Source: Amphiura filiformis (lineage: Eukaryota; Echinodermata; Ophiuroidea; Amphilepidida; Amphiuridae). From it: a stretch of DNA of 64,000 nt. Every line of letters starts with the position of its first letter. Within the stretch, counting starts at the first letter, position 1. The DNA is taken from positions 93,197,782 to 93,261,781 of the forward strand of contig NC_092628.1 of NCBI RefSeq assembly GCF_039555335.1, in the 5' to 3' direction. Below are positions 49,330 to 60,924 of this stretch, in pieces. The translations under genes were made by a program, and so were the position numbers. A model generated the notes under the pieces. It saw only the letters and a list, made by a program, of their open reading frames with translations. It was not told the DNA's origin and made no database searches.

Positions 49330-50060
49330 CTGATAAACGGTGGTTAAAGCTGGGTATAATGTTATAGCAGTCGTGGTATACAATACACACAAACAAATAT
49401 TATTTACGCAAGTTCACAAGTGAAGGAGATCATTACTGATGCTTAATCGTTTCCCCAGTATAATTATAAGTAAAGTAGGTAATGGTTCATATTTCACCGA
49501 ATGGAAATATTCTTTCCATTGAACGAATAAAAACATTTAATATTTGTTTTATATAACTCATATATAAGTTCCTTTTCTTCCACTTATTTTTATAAATGAC
49601 CAGGAAAAAAATTAATTAAAAGATATGTAAATGCATATCATTGGCGAGTCGAAGTGGAACCTCACGCTATACGCTCGCGCGTCTGTCAACGTTACTATGA
49701 AAGCTCTGCGTCCGTGCAATGGAAAAATAAATATTGCACGGACGAGTGCAGCTGGCCGCTAAAAATAGCACAAATAATCAACAGTAGTTGGCCAATCAAA
49801 TGACAAGAAACTTTGTATGAGTTATATAAAAAACTAAAAATATTCAAGACTAATATTCAAGACTAATATTACACCCATGTGTAATGTGTAAGACATTTAA
49901 AAGGTAAATTGTGTTGCTAAAACATCAATAATTTATTTTGATTTTTAAAGAGCATCAGACGGATAGTTTGTCATGATTTCAAATTTACAGAAATGTTTAT
50001 ACGAGTATATACATTCTGTGGTTATATATATTTATATATATAATATAAATACACGTATTT
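49330..50060. other. Intergenic, no gene seen
   Basis: AT-rich sequence, with ACTAATATTCAAG occurring twice near 49850. It ends with an AT-repeat (TATATA) tract at 50020-50045 just beyond the Penelope-like element. Confidence 0.4.
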
Positions 50061-50068
50061 TTACATTT

Positions 50069-50123
50069 AGTTACTACTCTGAGTTTCACGCCGCTCTAGC
50101 CGAGCAACGATCATCAGGTAACT
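50069..50123 (-). ncRNA. Hammerhead ribozyme, type I, downstream of the Penelope-like element
   Basis: The minus strand reads stem I AGTTAC, core CTGATGA, stem II CGTTGCTC / loop GGCTA / GAGCGGCG (eight pairs, two of them G-U; a U-U opposition borders the core), core GAA, stem III ACT / loop CAG / AGT, cleavage-site base A (site GUA), then stem I GTAACT. All conserved core positions (C3 to A9, G12 to A14, the A15.1-U16.1 pair and H17) are present, and stem I pairs perfectly over six bases. Very short stem III with open stem I is the known form of hammerheads in Penelope-like elements and retrozymes. It starts 24 bases after the nuclease stop codon. Predicted cleavage is after the A of AGTA (minus strand, at about 50075). 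Activity is inferred, not shown. Confidence 0.8.
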
Positions 50124-50147
50124 GATGTGTTCAACCCTACACATTGA

Positions 50148-52195
50148 TTATTTTTTCTTCTTTGCACGGCTTGGTGCTTTCTTTCTCTTGTTGCCATGAC
50201 GGCATGTTGAAATCAGTTCGTTGCGCTTATTGATTATACCCTCCTTAAGATTGATTATTTCTAGTTTTTCTTCTACACATAAATTGCATTGCCCTGATTC
50301 CCTTTTCATGGTGTTGGATTGTTTCAGAATTTCCCAGTATATTGAATAAGTTTTGTTTTTTCTTTTTAGACCCCATATGTATTTGGATAACTCAGTCTCT
50401 TTCTCGTATTTCTCATTTCTTAGAGATTTGGTATGGTTATTGTATCTTGTCTTGAAAGGGCCGCTTGCTAGGCCTACGTATGATACAGACAATTCTCCTG
50501 AATTTACTGTCGCCTTATACACAACATCATCGACCACGCACTTTCCACGTAATGGGCATTTATCCTTCTGTCTACAATTGCAAGTTTTTGCCTGAGGCTC
50601 TGGTTTAGATTTCTTCATAACACCAGCATTGTGAGATTTTATTATTTGCTTCATGTTCTTCATACAACTGAAGCTGAGCTTGAGCGTGCTTCTGTTAAAA
50701 ATCTTTGCAAGTTTGTGCCCCCGTGGAAAACACCTGTCGATGAGATTGAGGAAGTGACGCCCGACGTTGGTTTTACACGCTTACGGTATGGGGGGTTGAA
50801 CGATATGAGGTTTCTGGACCTATTCTTTTTATTACTGTTGCTAGCTGTCTTGGTTTCATTTCTTGTACTGTAACTAATTGGGTCTTTATACCCACATGAT
50901 TTAAGGGCCCTGTCATAATTAGGGGCTGCCTTACTGAAAATCTCTTGGTTAGAAGATAGGGTAGATATTCTTTTCCCTATCGCTGGTGGGATGTTATTTA
51001 TTATTGATGGTGGGTGGTTAGATAGGGAGTTGATGTACATGGGTTCATCATTTGGTTTTCTGTATGGCTGATGCGAGCCAGTGCTAAGGTCTAGGGTGAC
51101 GTCAAGGAAGTTGGCCGACTTTAAGTTGGTTTGGACTGTTATACGCAGCCCACAAGAGCGGAAGATCTTAATAAGATCTTTTCTTATTTTGTCAGCTTTG
51201 CTGCCAGAGTAGCTTCTCATGACAGCCAGACCATCGTCCCTGTAGAGACCTACACTGGCTACATCAAGGTGCAATACAAGTTCATTTAATATATACAACC
51301 CTACAAGTTCACATATCTCAGCACCATCTGATGCTCCCATTGAGACGTCAAATTGAGCAGTTGAGTCTCTCTTCACCCAAGCGTTGCCTTTACTGTCATA
51401 CAGAAGTGTTCTTCTTGCATGCGTGATAGTTTCATATTCTATGTCAGTGATATTGGTGTACTGCTTTGCCCATGTCAGACATTTGTCGAGAAGTTCATCA
51501 GTTATTGAAGGGTAAAAGTCAACTATATCAAATATCAGAAACGTCAACTTCTTCTTGTCTTGGAGCTTATTGAACCATTCGAGGACAGATGTTGTATTCC
51601 TCCATTGGTTCGCGGAGGATTTTGATCGTATTTCATTGTTTATTCTGTCGAGCATTTGTTTACTAACCCGTCCCATTTCAGATCTTGTAGGGTTGATAAG
51701 TCTACATTTGGTGTTAGTTTCGAAGTTTTCTTTATGATCTTTGAGTGTTATGAAGGCAGGTTTTACAGCCGTTTTGGTTATTCTTTCACTTATGCCCAGT
51801 TTATCGGCTAGGTGGTTGAATTCCGTGTCAATTTCTGTGACTACTTTTGGGTCTGCGGATTTGTATTTCTGGGTTATGTTTTCTGCTAGCAGCTTATCAT
51901 AGTTCGCACAGTCCATCTTATATATGTTTCTTGTCTTGTCTGCATCGACAAAGATGTTTGGAGAAGAGTTGATGTTCTCCACGTCATCCTTAAGTACAGA
52001 CTGAAAATTGTCATTCACTTGCCTGAATTGTATGTTCCCCACTAAATCCAACATTCCCCGTTCAAACTGCATCATCTCCTCGATTTGTGGCGGTGTTCTT
52101 TTGATTTGAATCCGTATGATTGCATGTGAATATCTTCATCTTCGCTGGAACTTTCTTCAGTGGCATTCTCTTTGTTAAGATAAATATATAAATGC
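50148..52195 (-). mobile_element. Penelope-like retroelement, reverse transcriptase plus GIY-YIG nuclease, nearly complete
   Basis: On the minus strand, 52075-50775 encodes a reverse transcriptase: KPAFITLKDHKENF and CRLINPTRSEMGRVSKQML in the fingers, motif A FDIVDFYPSI, then MGASDGAEICELVGLYIL, and a catalytic box written YRDD (VGLYRDDGLAV) rather than the usual YVDD/YADD. The GIY-YIG nuclease follows at 50663-50148: a cysteine cluster CNCRQKDKCPLRGKC, VVYKATV then YVGLASG, RYNNHTKSLRN, and the C-terminal CNLCVEEKLEII with NKRNELISTCRHG. The two parts are in different frames; one A is missing from an A-run at about 50771-50774. Upstream, coding-like sequence (ESSSEDEDIHMQSYGF) joins the reverse transcriptase frame if one A is restored near 52099. 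A single long protein is therefore the likely ancestral form. A hammerhead ribozyme follows the stop. Confidence 0.85.
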
Positions 52196-52521
52196 GCTTT
52201 TATAAATGCGCACGTGACCAGATGTCCAGCGCCATATTTGCATTACATCACTGTCAATCACTGAAATGGTGACCATTGAGGGAGTGGCTACAGTTGTGAC
52301 CTTTCTTCGTGGCTTGCACTGGCAAGGAACATTGGCTGGAGGTTCGATGCTAATTTGATCTGATGATCGGTATACCCAATGATCGTAAGTGAGGGTATGC
52401 TGTGAAACTAAGTAACGGTTAGCCTTGTCAGAGGTCTATACTTTAAATTTGTTTCTTAGCTCACCTGTAATGGGTTTGAGCACTCTATAATTCCAAAGAT
52501 AGTCACTTGTAAAGTAAACTT
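52196..52521. other. Flank upstream of the Penelope-like element
   Basis: No second hammerhead or obvious terminal repeat was found here. The true 5' end of the element is unresolved. Confidence 0.35.
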
Positions 52522-52674
<153 letters not shown>

Positions 52675-52854
52675 TTGACCACCAAATAAATAAAGTCATG
52701 ACCAATTCCTCCCGAAGAAAATGACAGCCCCCTAAGTTCACTACCATCACGTGCAAAAATTATTAAATAACATCATCGGCAGCTGCGCAGCTCTGACCTC
52801 TGCCCGTAAGAATCCCATTTCGTCATCTATATGGCCAATTGTCACGCCCATTTA

Positions 52855-53105
52855 GTACGGAAATAATGAAATATACATACTGCAGTTACTGTCCGTTTTC
52901 CTATATACAATACACAGTGCTCTTACCATTGACGCGTAACCTCTACAAATAGCGTACGTTAGAAGTATCGGTAATTGCCTAGTTAACGTCGCTGTGTGAA
53001 AAATAACCGGCAAATATTAAAAGTACTCTTCTAAAATTCTAGAAAATATAGTTTTGTAACATGTCCTAAATTTTTAGCTAATTTAGATGCTTGGAAATAT
53101 TCGTA
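52855..53105. repeat. Dispersed repeat, second copy at 60925-62340
   Basis: CATACTGCAGTTACTGTCCG, GCCTAGTTAACGTC, GTGTGAAAAATAACCGG, AATTCTAGAAAATATA and GTTTTGTAACATGTCCTAAA recur in order at 60925-61095 and 62267-62330, where a 1.17 kb insertion separates the last two. It is non-coding. Confidence 0.75.
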
Positions 53106-54280
53106 CTTTGGATATGTAAACGACAAAAAATACGAAGAAATTATTGCCAAACCGTGTTAAGTCTGCAAACCACCATGCTTCTCATTTTCAAGAACGCTGG
53201 TTAACAATAAGCAGAGTATTGTCTCATTTCGTAAACAAAAGCCCACACAGAATGTTCTCTATTGTAATGTAAAGCAGAAACATATGTTGTGTGTATTTAA
53301 CCAGAGAAGATATGATTTAATCAGTTGAGATGTTTTCAATGAGTGTTATCTTGGTTTAATAGCTTTTAATTGGGTTTTTAGTCCTGCAAAGGTCGTGGTG
53401 AATTCTACCGTAGACATGACTGCATCATGAAGTTTTTAAATCAGCTATATCTAGCTTTTCCGTTGTTAATTTTTTTTCCGTAATGGAAAACCCAAATAAA
53501 GAGTTTATGTTTCGGGTCAAATTATTTTGCCCTTTGCAATAAATGCCACTATTTTGCAAGAACAATTTTCCTTGCAAACTGTCATTTTCGCCTATACTTT
53601 TCCGTGTGGAGTTTGTGTACATCCGGGTACCTTACATCGTTGAACACGGTATGGCGACTTGTTAATACACTAACTTGAAATTAAGGTTAAATACAATTGA
53701 TTTTCAAGGCTTGATTCCAGAGGTGCGTAAGTTAATAATGGAAACAGCCATGCAGAAAAGAATGAACTCACGCGTACAATAGTGTATCAATCTGAACTAG
53801 GGCCACGGACAAACCGCGGCTTGTGAGTCATCTCTATGTTGCAGGGATAGGGAGGGGGCGACCATATGGGCTGATGGTGGGGGGTTGATTGTGGGCAGCC
53901 GTTTTCGGCAATTTTCCTTTGGATTTTCTAAATTTTCAATTTTTAAAATCAATATCCTGGATGATCTGTCGTGAAATAAATCAATGCTTCTATAGGCTAT
54001 AATAGGCCTAGTAGGCCTATTTATACCCTGATTATGCAATATATAGGCCTACAACAATAACAAAACCAACAACCAATATTTTGTTAATCTAATTTGTAAA
54101 AATATATTCATAGGCCGCGCCTAGTAGGCCTATAGCCTAAAAAATCCTGAATTATATAATGAAAAAAAAACGGGCAAAAACAATCAATCGCTGCAGTCAG
54201 AAAGAAAGAAACGAACAAGAAAAAAGAAAAAAGTGAGAGAAAAATAAAATAAAATAAATGAAATGGACAACACGGGGACT
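53106..54280. other. Intergenic, no gene seen
   Basis: It includes a cluster of TAGGCCTA palindromes at 54003-54132 and an A/G-rich stretch at 54195-54260. No coding evidence. Confidence 0.4.
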
Positions 54281-54284
54281 CGAA

Positions 54285-54382
54285 CACGTACCAACGTTTT
54301 CCAGCTCAAAACTATAGTATCATACAGGCCTATAGTCTAACGCAAGTCCGGCGCGCTAACCGATTGAGCCACTTGGGGACAT
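54285..54382 (-). pseudogene. tRNA-like sequence with a long insert, degenerate
   Basis: The minus strand reads AAGTGGCTCAATCGGTTAGC as D arm and GTGTTCGAGTCCCCGTG as T arm, with about 60 bases between, longer than usual. Mismatches in the D and T stems argue against a functional intron-containing tRNA. A TAGGCCTG-type motif lies in the insert. Confidence 0.4.
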
Positions 54383-55030
54383 ATGAAATTGATTGATCTG
54401 AAACTGACTATTATTGAATAGTGCATAACAGGCTCTTATGATAAACAAGCTCATTACCGCTGTAAATGTCGGAGGTGTCGATGGCGAAAAACCACGTTTT
54501 TTGCAAAAGTAGCTTAAATTTGGAGTGAAATTCAAATGGTAAAGTAAGCGACAGACATTTGAGAAATAATGTAGGCAGTTAGACATCAAGATTAACGTTC
54601 CACAATCCAGATATCGATAATGTAACATAACAGTGTTTTGTGGTACAAGATTCTCGAAAATTGTTCCCAAAAAGGGGCTAATAAAATTTAATCGGTATTG
54701 TATTTGGTTCTTCCCCATGGCAACATTATTTCTTTGGTCGATTTGTAGTACGATACAAAAAGGAGAAAACAATCACTCGGCGTGATTTTATACGGAGCGA
54801 ACATTTGAAAAAAACTGCATGGAACGCGTTTTTGATCTTGTGAACATGGTGCGTAAAAATGATTTAAACGAAGGATTTTCAAACGGATTCTAAAAATTTG
54901 TACAAACAGACAAAAATAATGTAAAGATACATCCATGCACCAACATTTGACTCACTGCGATATTTGATTGCTGAGAAAACGCGGTTTTAGAGAACAACTT
55001 TATACGTCTTTTATACGTTTTTATACGTTT
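54383..55030. other. Intergenic, no gene seen
   Basis: A minus-strand frame of 138 codons (54356-54772) has no recognisable domain and overlaps the tRNA-like sequence. I do not support it as a gene. Confidence 0.35.
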
Positions 55031-55044
55031 CTTCGTGTAACCTT

Positions 55045-55275
55045 AAATACACTAATTAGCGGCCATTGCTGTTTGCTCTGGATACATTTTTACTGCATTT
55101 TTGGCGTAACGATTTTTAAATCGTAAGTTAAAATTGTGATATATTTAATTTTCGATCACACGTGTATATCACAATGCATAGGTAAACTTTCTTTATCTAT
55201 GTCAATAATAGAATATTGATTTCACCAACGGAGAATGGAGCTGTATGAAAAAAATATTTATACTATAGGGTGACT
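55045..55275. repeat. Dispersed repeat piece, copy at 4755-5180
   Basis: ACACTAATTAGCGGCC, TTTTACTGCATTTT, GTAACGATTTTTAAATCGT, AAAATTGTGATATATTT and CAATAATAGAATATTGATTTCA match the 4.76-5.18 kb region in the same orientation. Confidence 0.7.
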
Positions 55276-55660
55276 TGACACTGTGCTCCATTGGACCAAT
55301 GGAAAAGTGTAGCCCCGTGAAGCATCGTCGGTTATGATGTAGGCATCATCATTAATATTATTCTCGGGGTTGTTCTCACAATGCATGTCTACGGATGGTA
55401 TGCACGGTGCAATAAATTGCCCAACACGTATTGTCTATTCACCATCGAAGTGGTTACGTAATTCCCTTGGTTACCGGATCACGCTATTTTGGTATGCCTT
55501 CGAGTGCCATATACTTTACGTGGTGATTGTTTCGATCGTGGTTCACTACTCAAGTGCGTGATCTCGTTGACATAGTAACATTACGTAACTTCGATACTGA
55601 ATTGCGCTCTCAAGTAGCGGCTACATGTAAATACAGATCGTAAACAACCAGGGTGCAACC

Positions 55661-56643
55661 TTTAAGGGACTGTGCAATAATTATGAGCCCTGGGGGTAAA
55701 ATTGGGGGGCACACCGACATCGCCCGGTTAATAATTACATTATACACTGGCAGAGACACTGAAATGGACACCCGGGATCGATACACGTGAATGTGCTATG
55801 CACGATTTGATTTTCAGCCGATAAATCGTTGGATACCGGGATAGAAAATGATGAAAATCTCCCGTAATTTATTTAGTCTAAAGAAGCCAGATTTCGTTCC
55901 TTGCACTTGAATATATGTGTTGAACGGATATGATAGTCGTTAGCTTGCGTCTTGAGAAAGAACCGTGCGTCTTGTAACTCGAAAACTGACAAAAATTCTG
56001 ATTTTATATGTGCCGAACTATAGCGCAGTGTAGGCTAGCTGCACTCACTCGTGGAGGCAGTAAAAAGCAGATGACCATTGACCTCATCATGGCGTATACA
56101 TGCTCACTCACACACAGAGAGGTAAATTACCAGGCTATTGTCAGTAGCCTTAGTCGGATGTCCTTCGGCTCATTATGCGTCTCAAAGGTCGGAACAAAAT
56201 GGCCATGCGTGGCTGTGGATTAAACCTACCATGGCGATTTCTGCCATGAAGATATCGGGGCGATGACACTGTGGGGGGGGGGGAAGAAATATTTGGCGAG
56301 CCGAAAGGGGGGCAAGCAATTTTTGGCAAGCCGAGAGGGGGCAAATGATTTTTGGCACACATTCTTGGGGCGCCTTTTAAATAAAACGCTCTAAAAAGGC
56401 TTAGGAAAACCGTACGGAAATATTTTCCTGCTCGCTGCGCTCGCAACATGTATGTAGACCATGCCATTTAAGGTTTGCAAAAAATGTGCAACAGGGGGAG
56501 GGGGGCAAAGATTTTTTGGCGGGTCGAGATGGGGGAGCAAGCTATTTTGGCGGGCCGAGAGGTGGGGGGGCAAGCGATTTTTGGCGAGCCGTTTGAAATT
56601 TCCCCCCCCCCGGGGGGCTCATAATTATTGCACAGCCCCTAAA
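55661..56643. mobile_element. TIR element with GGCTGTGCAATAATTATGAG ends and internal minisatellite
   Basis: The left end TTTAAGGGACTGTGCAATAA continues TTATGAGCCC; the right end is its reverse complement with two mismatches. Near the right end, 56280-56590, a unit of about 35 bases (GGGGCAAGCAATTTTTGGC-GAGCCGA) recurs five or six times, interrupted by about 140 bases of other sequence. The open frames there encode only repeats. No transposase is seen. Confidence 0.7.
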
Positions 56644-56984
56644 ATACATACAATTGTAAATGTCTTTCAGGAGTGTTGGCTACGTACATCTGTTGTTTAT
56701 AGAGGCCTTGCATGTGACGTATCATCCCGTAAATATGGCGGACTACTCAAATGCATTCAACAAAAGCATGATTGCAATCTACCGTGACAGTTCGTCTCGC
56801 TCATATAACCCTGCACTACGATCGAATAGGTTGATGACAACATTTGATTGAATGGACTGCACTCCGCCATAACTACGGGGAAGGACACCGGTTCAAATCC
56901 TTTGTTTGGAGCCAATCGATAAAAGAATGCAAGGCCTCTATTGCGAGCATAGGGTTAGGGTTACTCAACTAACTGTCTACTGCA

Positions 56985-59570
56985 TAGCCGAAGCATGGAA
57001 GAAAGAGATCAGAAGGAACCACAACGAACGCATTCACTTTGTCCACACCCCTTTACCGACATTTCATTGACATTGTTATTCATGAGGATTTACTTTGATC
57101 AATACCATGGAATAATTGGTAGGAAACGGCACTATCTCATTAGCATGAGCTGCACTGTTATTTAAATAGCGTATTGTTATTTAAATTTGGCCTCAGCCCG
57201 TATAGATGGCGCTAGTCATGGCATGCAGACGGAGCCTGTTCGAACCAGTGGAAGTGTACAGGCATGTTTAATTGATGCATAAATCACCGTTCTGTATATA
57301 GGTATAAACTGGTATATTTTGTACACGATTTCTTTATACAACAATGGGGGTGATATTAAATGTATTAAGTTTATAGAATGTGACATTTATGTGCCTTTTT
57401 ATTGTCTGTACGTGCAGAGCTCCGCCGACTGAAGCAGCTTGAAGCTATAGATGGTGCCAGCGTGGCCGTCCCCAGACAGGGTCTAATTCTGCATAAAACC
57501 GGGCAACGTTATTTCTATAGATCTGCTGCGCATTCAAATTGCATTGTATTGCATCGTAATTTCATTTGTGTCTATGCTAATTATGTTTACACAACATGAA
57601 CTCACGTGTTTTCAAGCAAATTCGCCGATAATAGGTGATCAAAAGCGATCGGAATGTTACAAAAGTACAGATCGCATTCAGCTTACTTCACATGAGATGA
57701 TCTTGGGAAAAATACGGCATAATTTGTCTTGTTGTTTGCGGAATGCCATGCAGTAAAATATTAATACGTTGCGGCAATTCATGATTGACAACTAACAATC
57801 GGCGTGTCCTTCGTATCCTCCACTATCAATTTCTTATCCACTCACTAATCCTCACAAAAGCTTTGTGTTGATTACGTAATGTGTGGAGGCAAATTGCAAT
57901 AAGTACAATGAAATAATGAGTAGGGCGGCCTCCGAGGCGGGTTTCTTCTTCATCTTACGTAACAGGATTGTGCTCCAAAAAACCCGGAAGCTTGTCGTTT
58001 GGAGCTCTAGCTGAAATACAGCAAGATAATGTAAGATAGTAAATGTAAACCTGTATTTTAGCTAGAGTATCTCGAGCTAGCCGTCCCTGGCTGCATATGT
58101 AGAATTCAATTCCAATAATATTGAATTATATCAGATTCATTTCAAGCAAACACCATTGGTCTGCTTTTAAAAAGAAATGTTAATTCCCAAAGATATATAA
58201 TCGAGTATAACAATGTCATTATATTATGTCAAAACAGCCGTAGAGCTTAAAATGTTCAAGGACACTGGTTACGAAATTTCCACAACGGCGTTTGGTGATA
58301 GAAATATGAATAAGGGATGAAGTGGTCTTCATTTCTGATCGTTCAGATGTGGTGTAAAAGATTTTGACTTAAAATACTACTTGTATTTCATACCTTCTCG
58401 AATTTCCATCGCATTATTGACAGCAAGTCCTAATTTCGACATTGCTATTGTAAAAAGTCATTCCCTTCTCAAATTAGCAGACTTTCAATAAAAAACATAT
58501 CTCTGGTGCCTAATGGAAATACCAGTCCGCCATTACGGGTGCAGAGGTCAGTGGTCTCAGACCGTATAGCGGGCGCACTTTCAAGCTTGGTACTCGCATT
58601 GAACAGACAAAGTTCGCATACTGAATGGCGGCTTTATTTGTCAACCGTAATTAACATGATCAAGGGGTCGAACATGAATATTCATAACCGATCAATAACT
58701 GGACTCATTTTCTACCAAGCAAACCAGCGGGATTTGTCATTGCTTTGCGTGTTTAATAGAACAACCGTGAGTTTAGTGTCACCCCCTTGTCAATACCCTG
58801 CGTTAAATAGGTGATTGGTATTGTACTCCATGTATTTGCATATCTTCTGAAGCGTGATTTGAACTAATGACCTTCCGTGCAAGCACCCTATAGGATTTTC
58901 TCTGGTGACGTGATCATCGGTCATTGATGGCCTACATCTCTTTCTTCCATTTTGCCCAATTTTCCCGAACTTTGATGACTTTTTTCTCAGAGTTGGCAAT
59001 CTTTGGCACTGAAACGAGTTAGCTAGTTACGATTATATATAAGCTATTAAATTAAACATTAAATTAAATTAAATTAAACAGGTTTCATGTACCGGACTCA
59101 ACCGGAACATTGTGCATTATTTAAGAACATTTTACATCTATTTTTCATCGAAAAAGTCACCACAATCTTACATTATTTGATAAAGATGAAACTCGGCAAA
59201 AAAAACGGCCGATTTTGATGACCTTTTCGATGTGTTAAAGGACATTTTCTACACAACACGATCAAGAAAACAGTTTGACTGTAGATCCTAAAACAAAGCT
59301 ACTATACATGTTCAGAGCATCAGTGAAATTCCAGAATCTTACTCCCGGGTAGCATTTGTTTGTTCGTGGGTGGGTTTGTTATAGTTTTTTTTCCAGTAAT
59401 GATTTCGCCAAGCATCGATCGCGGTAAATGGATCATACATGAAAGGAAGTACCATTGATAGCTTTTCTTTTCATGCGTCAATAGATAAGCGGATTAAAAC
59501 TTGGCCGATCGAGGTCGTTGTGGTTCCTTCTTATCTCTTTCTTCCATGGCCGAAGTTAGTCAATTTATTT
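56985..59570. mobile_element. Possible 2.6 kb element bounded by inverted repeats
   Basis: CATGGAAGAAAGAGAT and AGAAGGAACCACAACGA at 56994-57027 recur inverted at about 59517-59550. The interval contains the inverted relatives of pieces at 3.7-4.2, 15.85-16.33 and 19.2-19.6 kb, so those scattered pieces may be fragments of this element. There is no coding sequence, and the outer borders are not fixed. Confidence 0.4.
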
Positions 59571-59689
59571 TACCATAGCAACGTGTAGGGGCCTAACTAT
59601 TAACCATTTGTAACATACATTGTTGCTGTAACTTTACATGCACTTCAAAATGGTAAAAAGGAAAGCTCCAGGAAGAATTTTAAGTTGTC

Positions 59690-59780
59690 ATTTATTTAAG
59701 TTGTCATTTATAACTGGAAAGTAGTGCCAAAACTCATCGCAATAAGGTCGAGCGACCTTATTGCGATGGGTTTTGCCCTA
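59690..59780. repeat. Short tandem repeat and hairpin
   Basis: TTAAGTTGTCATTTAT occurs twice in tandem at about 59681-59710. At 59733-59777, ACTCATCGCAATAAGGTCG is followed by its reverse complement, a stem of about 19 pairs. Confidence 0.7.
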
Positions 59781-59794
59781 CTTATTTCCTCACA

Positions 59795-60212
59795 GCGTTG
59801 CAAAATAAAAATAAAATAATCGTGCTGTCTATGTAATCAGGAAACTACAGAGGCGATAGTGTACATTTAAATTTGTCATTACTACTTCATGTTGATATTC
59901 AAGCAGTGCTATAAAGTTGTCTTACCAAGGAATGTGTTTGTATTACAAGAAATAATTGTTTTACAACTTGGATGAACTAGATTTACTTTTATGCAAATCC
60001 GAAAATTGCAACAGATATTTTTCATTTCTTTAAGATTTAGCGGTATTGCCAGATTGTACGTACAGTTGGGCTACATTAATAGCCTCATTATAGTTTTATT
60101 GATACTGGCAAAATACTTGCCTGTATGTGCTTGTTGTTCTGCTATAGCGTATAGAATCTGTTAATGATACTATAACCACACAGTCAATTAATTTATGTCA
60201 ACATGTCCTTTT
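59795..60212. repeat. Dispersed repeat, copy of 12216-12605
   Basis: Same order of blocks as at 12.2-12.6 kb, ending with AGTCAATTAATTTATGTCAA and CATGTCCTTTT. It is non-coding. Confidence 0.7.
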
Positions 60213-60281
60213 CACGAGGCTGTGTTTATATAACTGAATTCATTTATACAAACACAACCTTGAGTAAATTAAAGAGAGTAC

Positions 60282-60840
60282 TTAAGGGATCTGGAATGAG
60301 CGTTTCGATAGTATTTTTGTGGGACATGAGAGCACATCAGACATATCGAATTGCATTCCTAATACGAAGAATGTCTTTCTGATATCAAATAATTTACATT
60401 TGTTGAAAATCACGATGTAATACAAATTTTATGACAAATTATTAAAATTGATATTTTCCATATTTTTGATATATAACAGTCCTCGAAGTAAATTTTATAA
60501 ATCTAATGACATATTCCTAAAGTGTATGTAGCTGGGAGGAAAAGCCGATCAATTGAAAAATATTGACCTTTCATATTGAAGATATGGATTTTTTTCCCAA
60601 AATGACCTAATTTTGTTTGTGTTTTGGGAAAAAGATCCATATCTTCAATACGAAAGGTCAAAATTTTCAATTGATCGTCGGCTTTTTCATCCAACCTACC
60701 TACACAAAAGTAAAAATCATCATTTGCGAATTTCAAAAAATCAAAATTATTTTATATCAGAATGACATTCTTCGTATTCAGAATGCAATTCAACGGTCTA
60801 ATGTGCTCTAATGTCCCACAATAAATACTGTTCAAACGTA
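60282..60840. mobile_element. TTAA-flanked fold-back MITE, copy C
   Basis: It starts TTAAGGGATCTGGAATGAGC. The arms mirror each other, and it is closely related to 33377-34042 and 42912-43499. The outermost about 20 bases of the right arm have been lost, so the right TTAA is missing. Confidence 0.8.
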
Positions 60841-60924
60841 TCTAACATGACAACCATTTTTGACGCCCTCGTTTTTTCTTGCGTGATGATATGAACGTTT
60901 TTTTTATTGTAACATGCGTTTCAT

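Noticed and set aside
52355..52385. Second hammerhead ribozyme upstream of the Penelope-like element (CTGATGATCGGTATACC)
   Set aside because: There is a CTGATGA, but no GAA-stem III-stem I arrangement follows.
54285..54382. Intron-containing tRNA gene
   Set aside because: The D and T stems have mismatches, and the insert is longer than typical tRNA introns.
54356..54772. 138-codon minus-strand frame
   Set aside because: No recognisable family; its end runs into a tRNA-like sequence.
56150..56787. Proline- and glycine-rich frames on both strands
   Set aside because: They are produced by the G/C-rich minisatellite inside the TIR element at 55661-56643.
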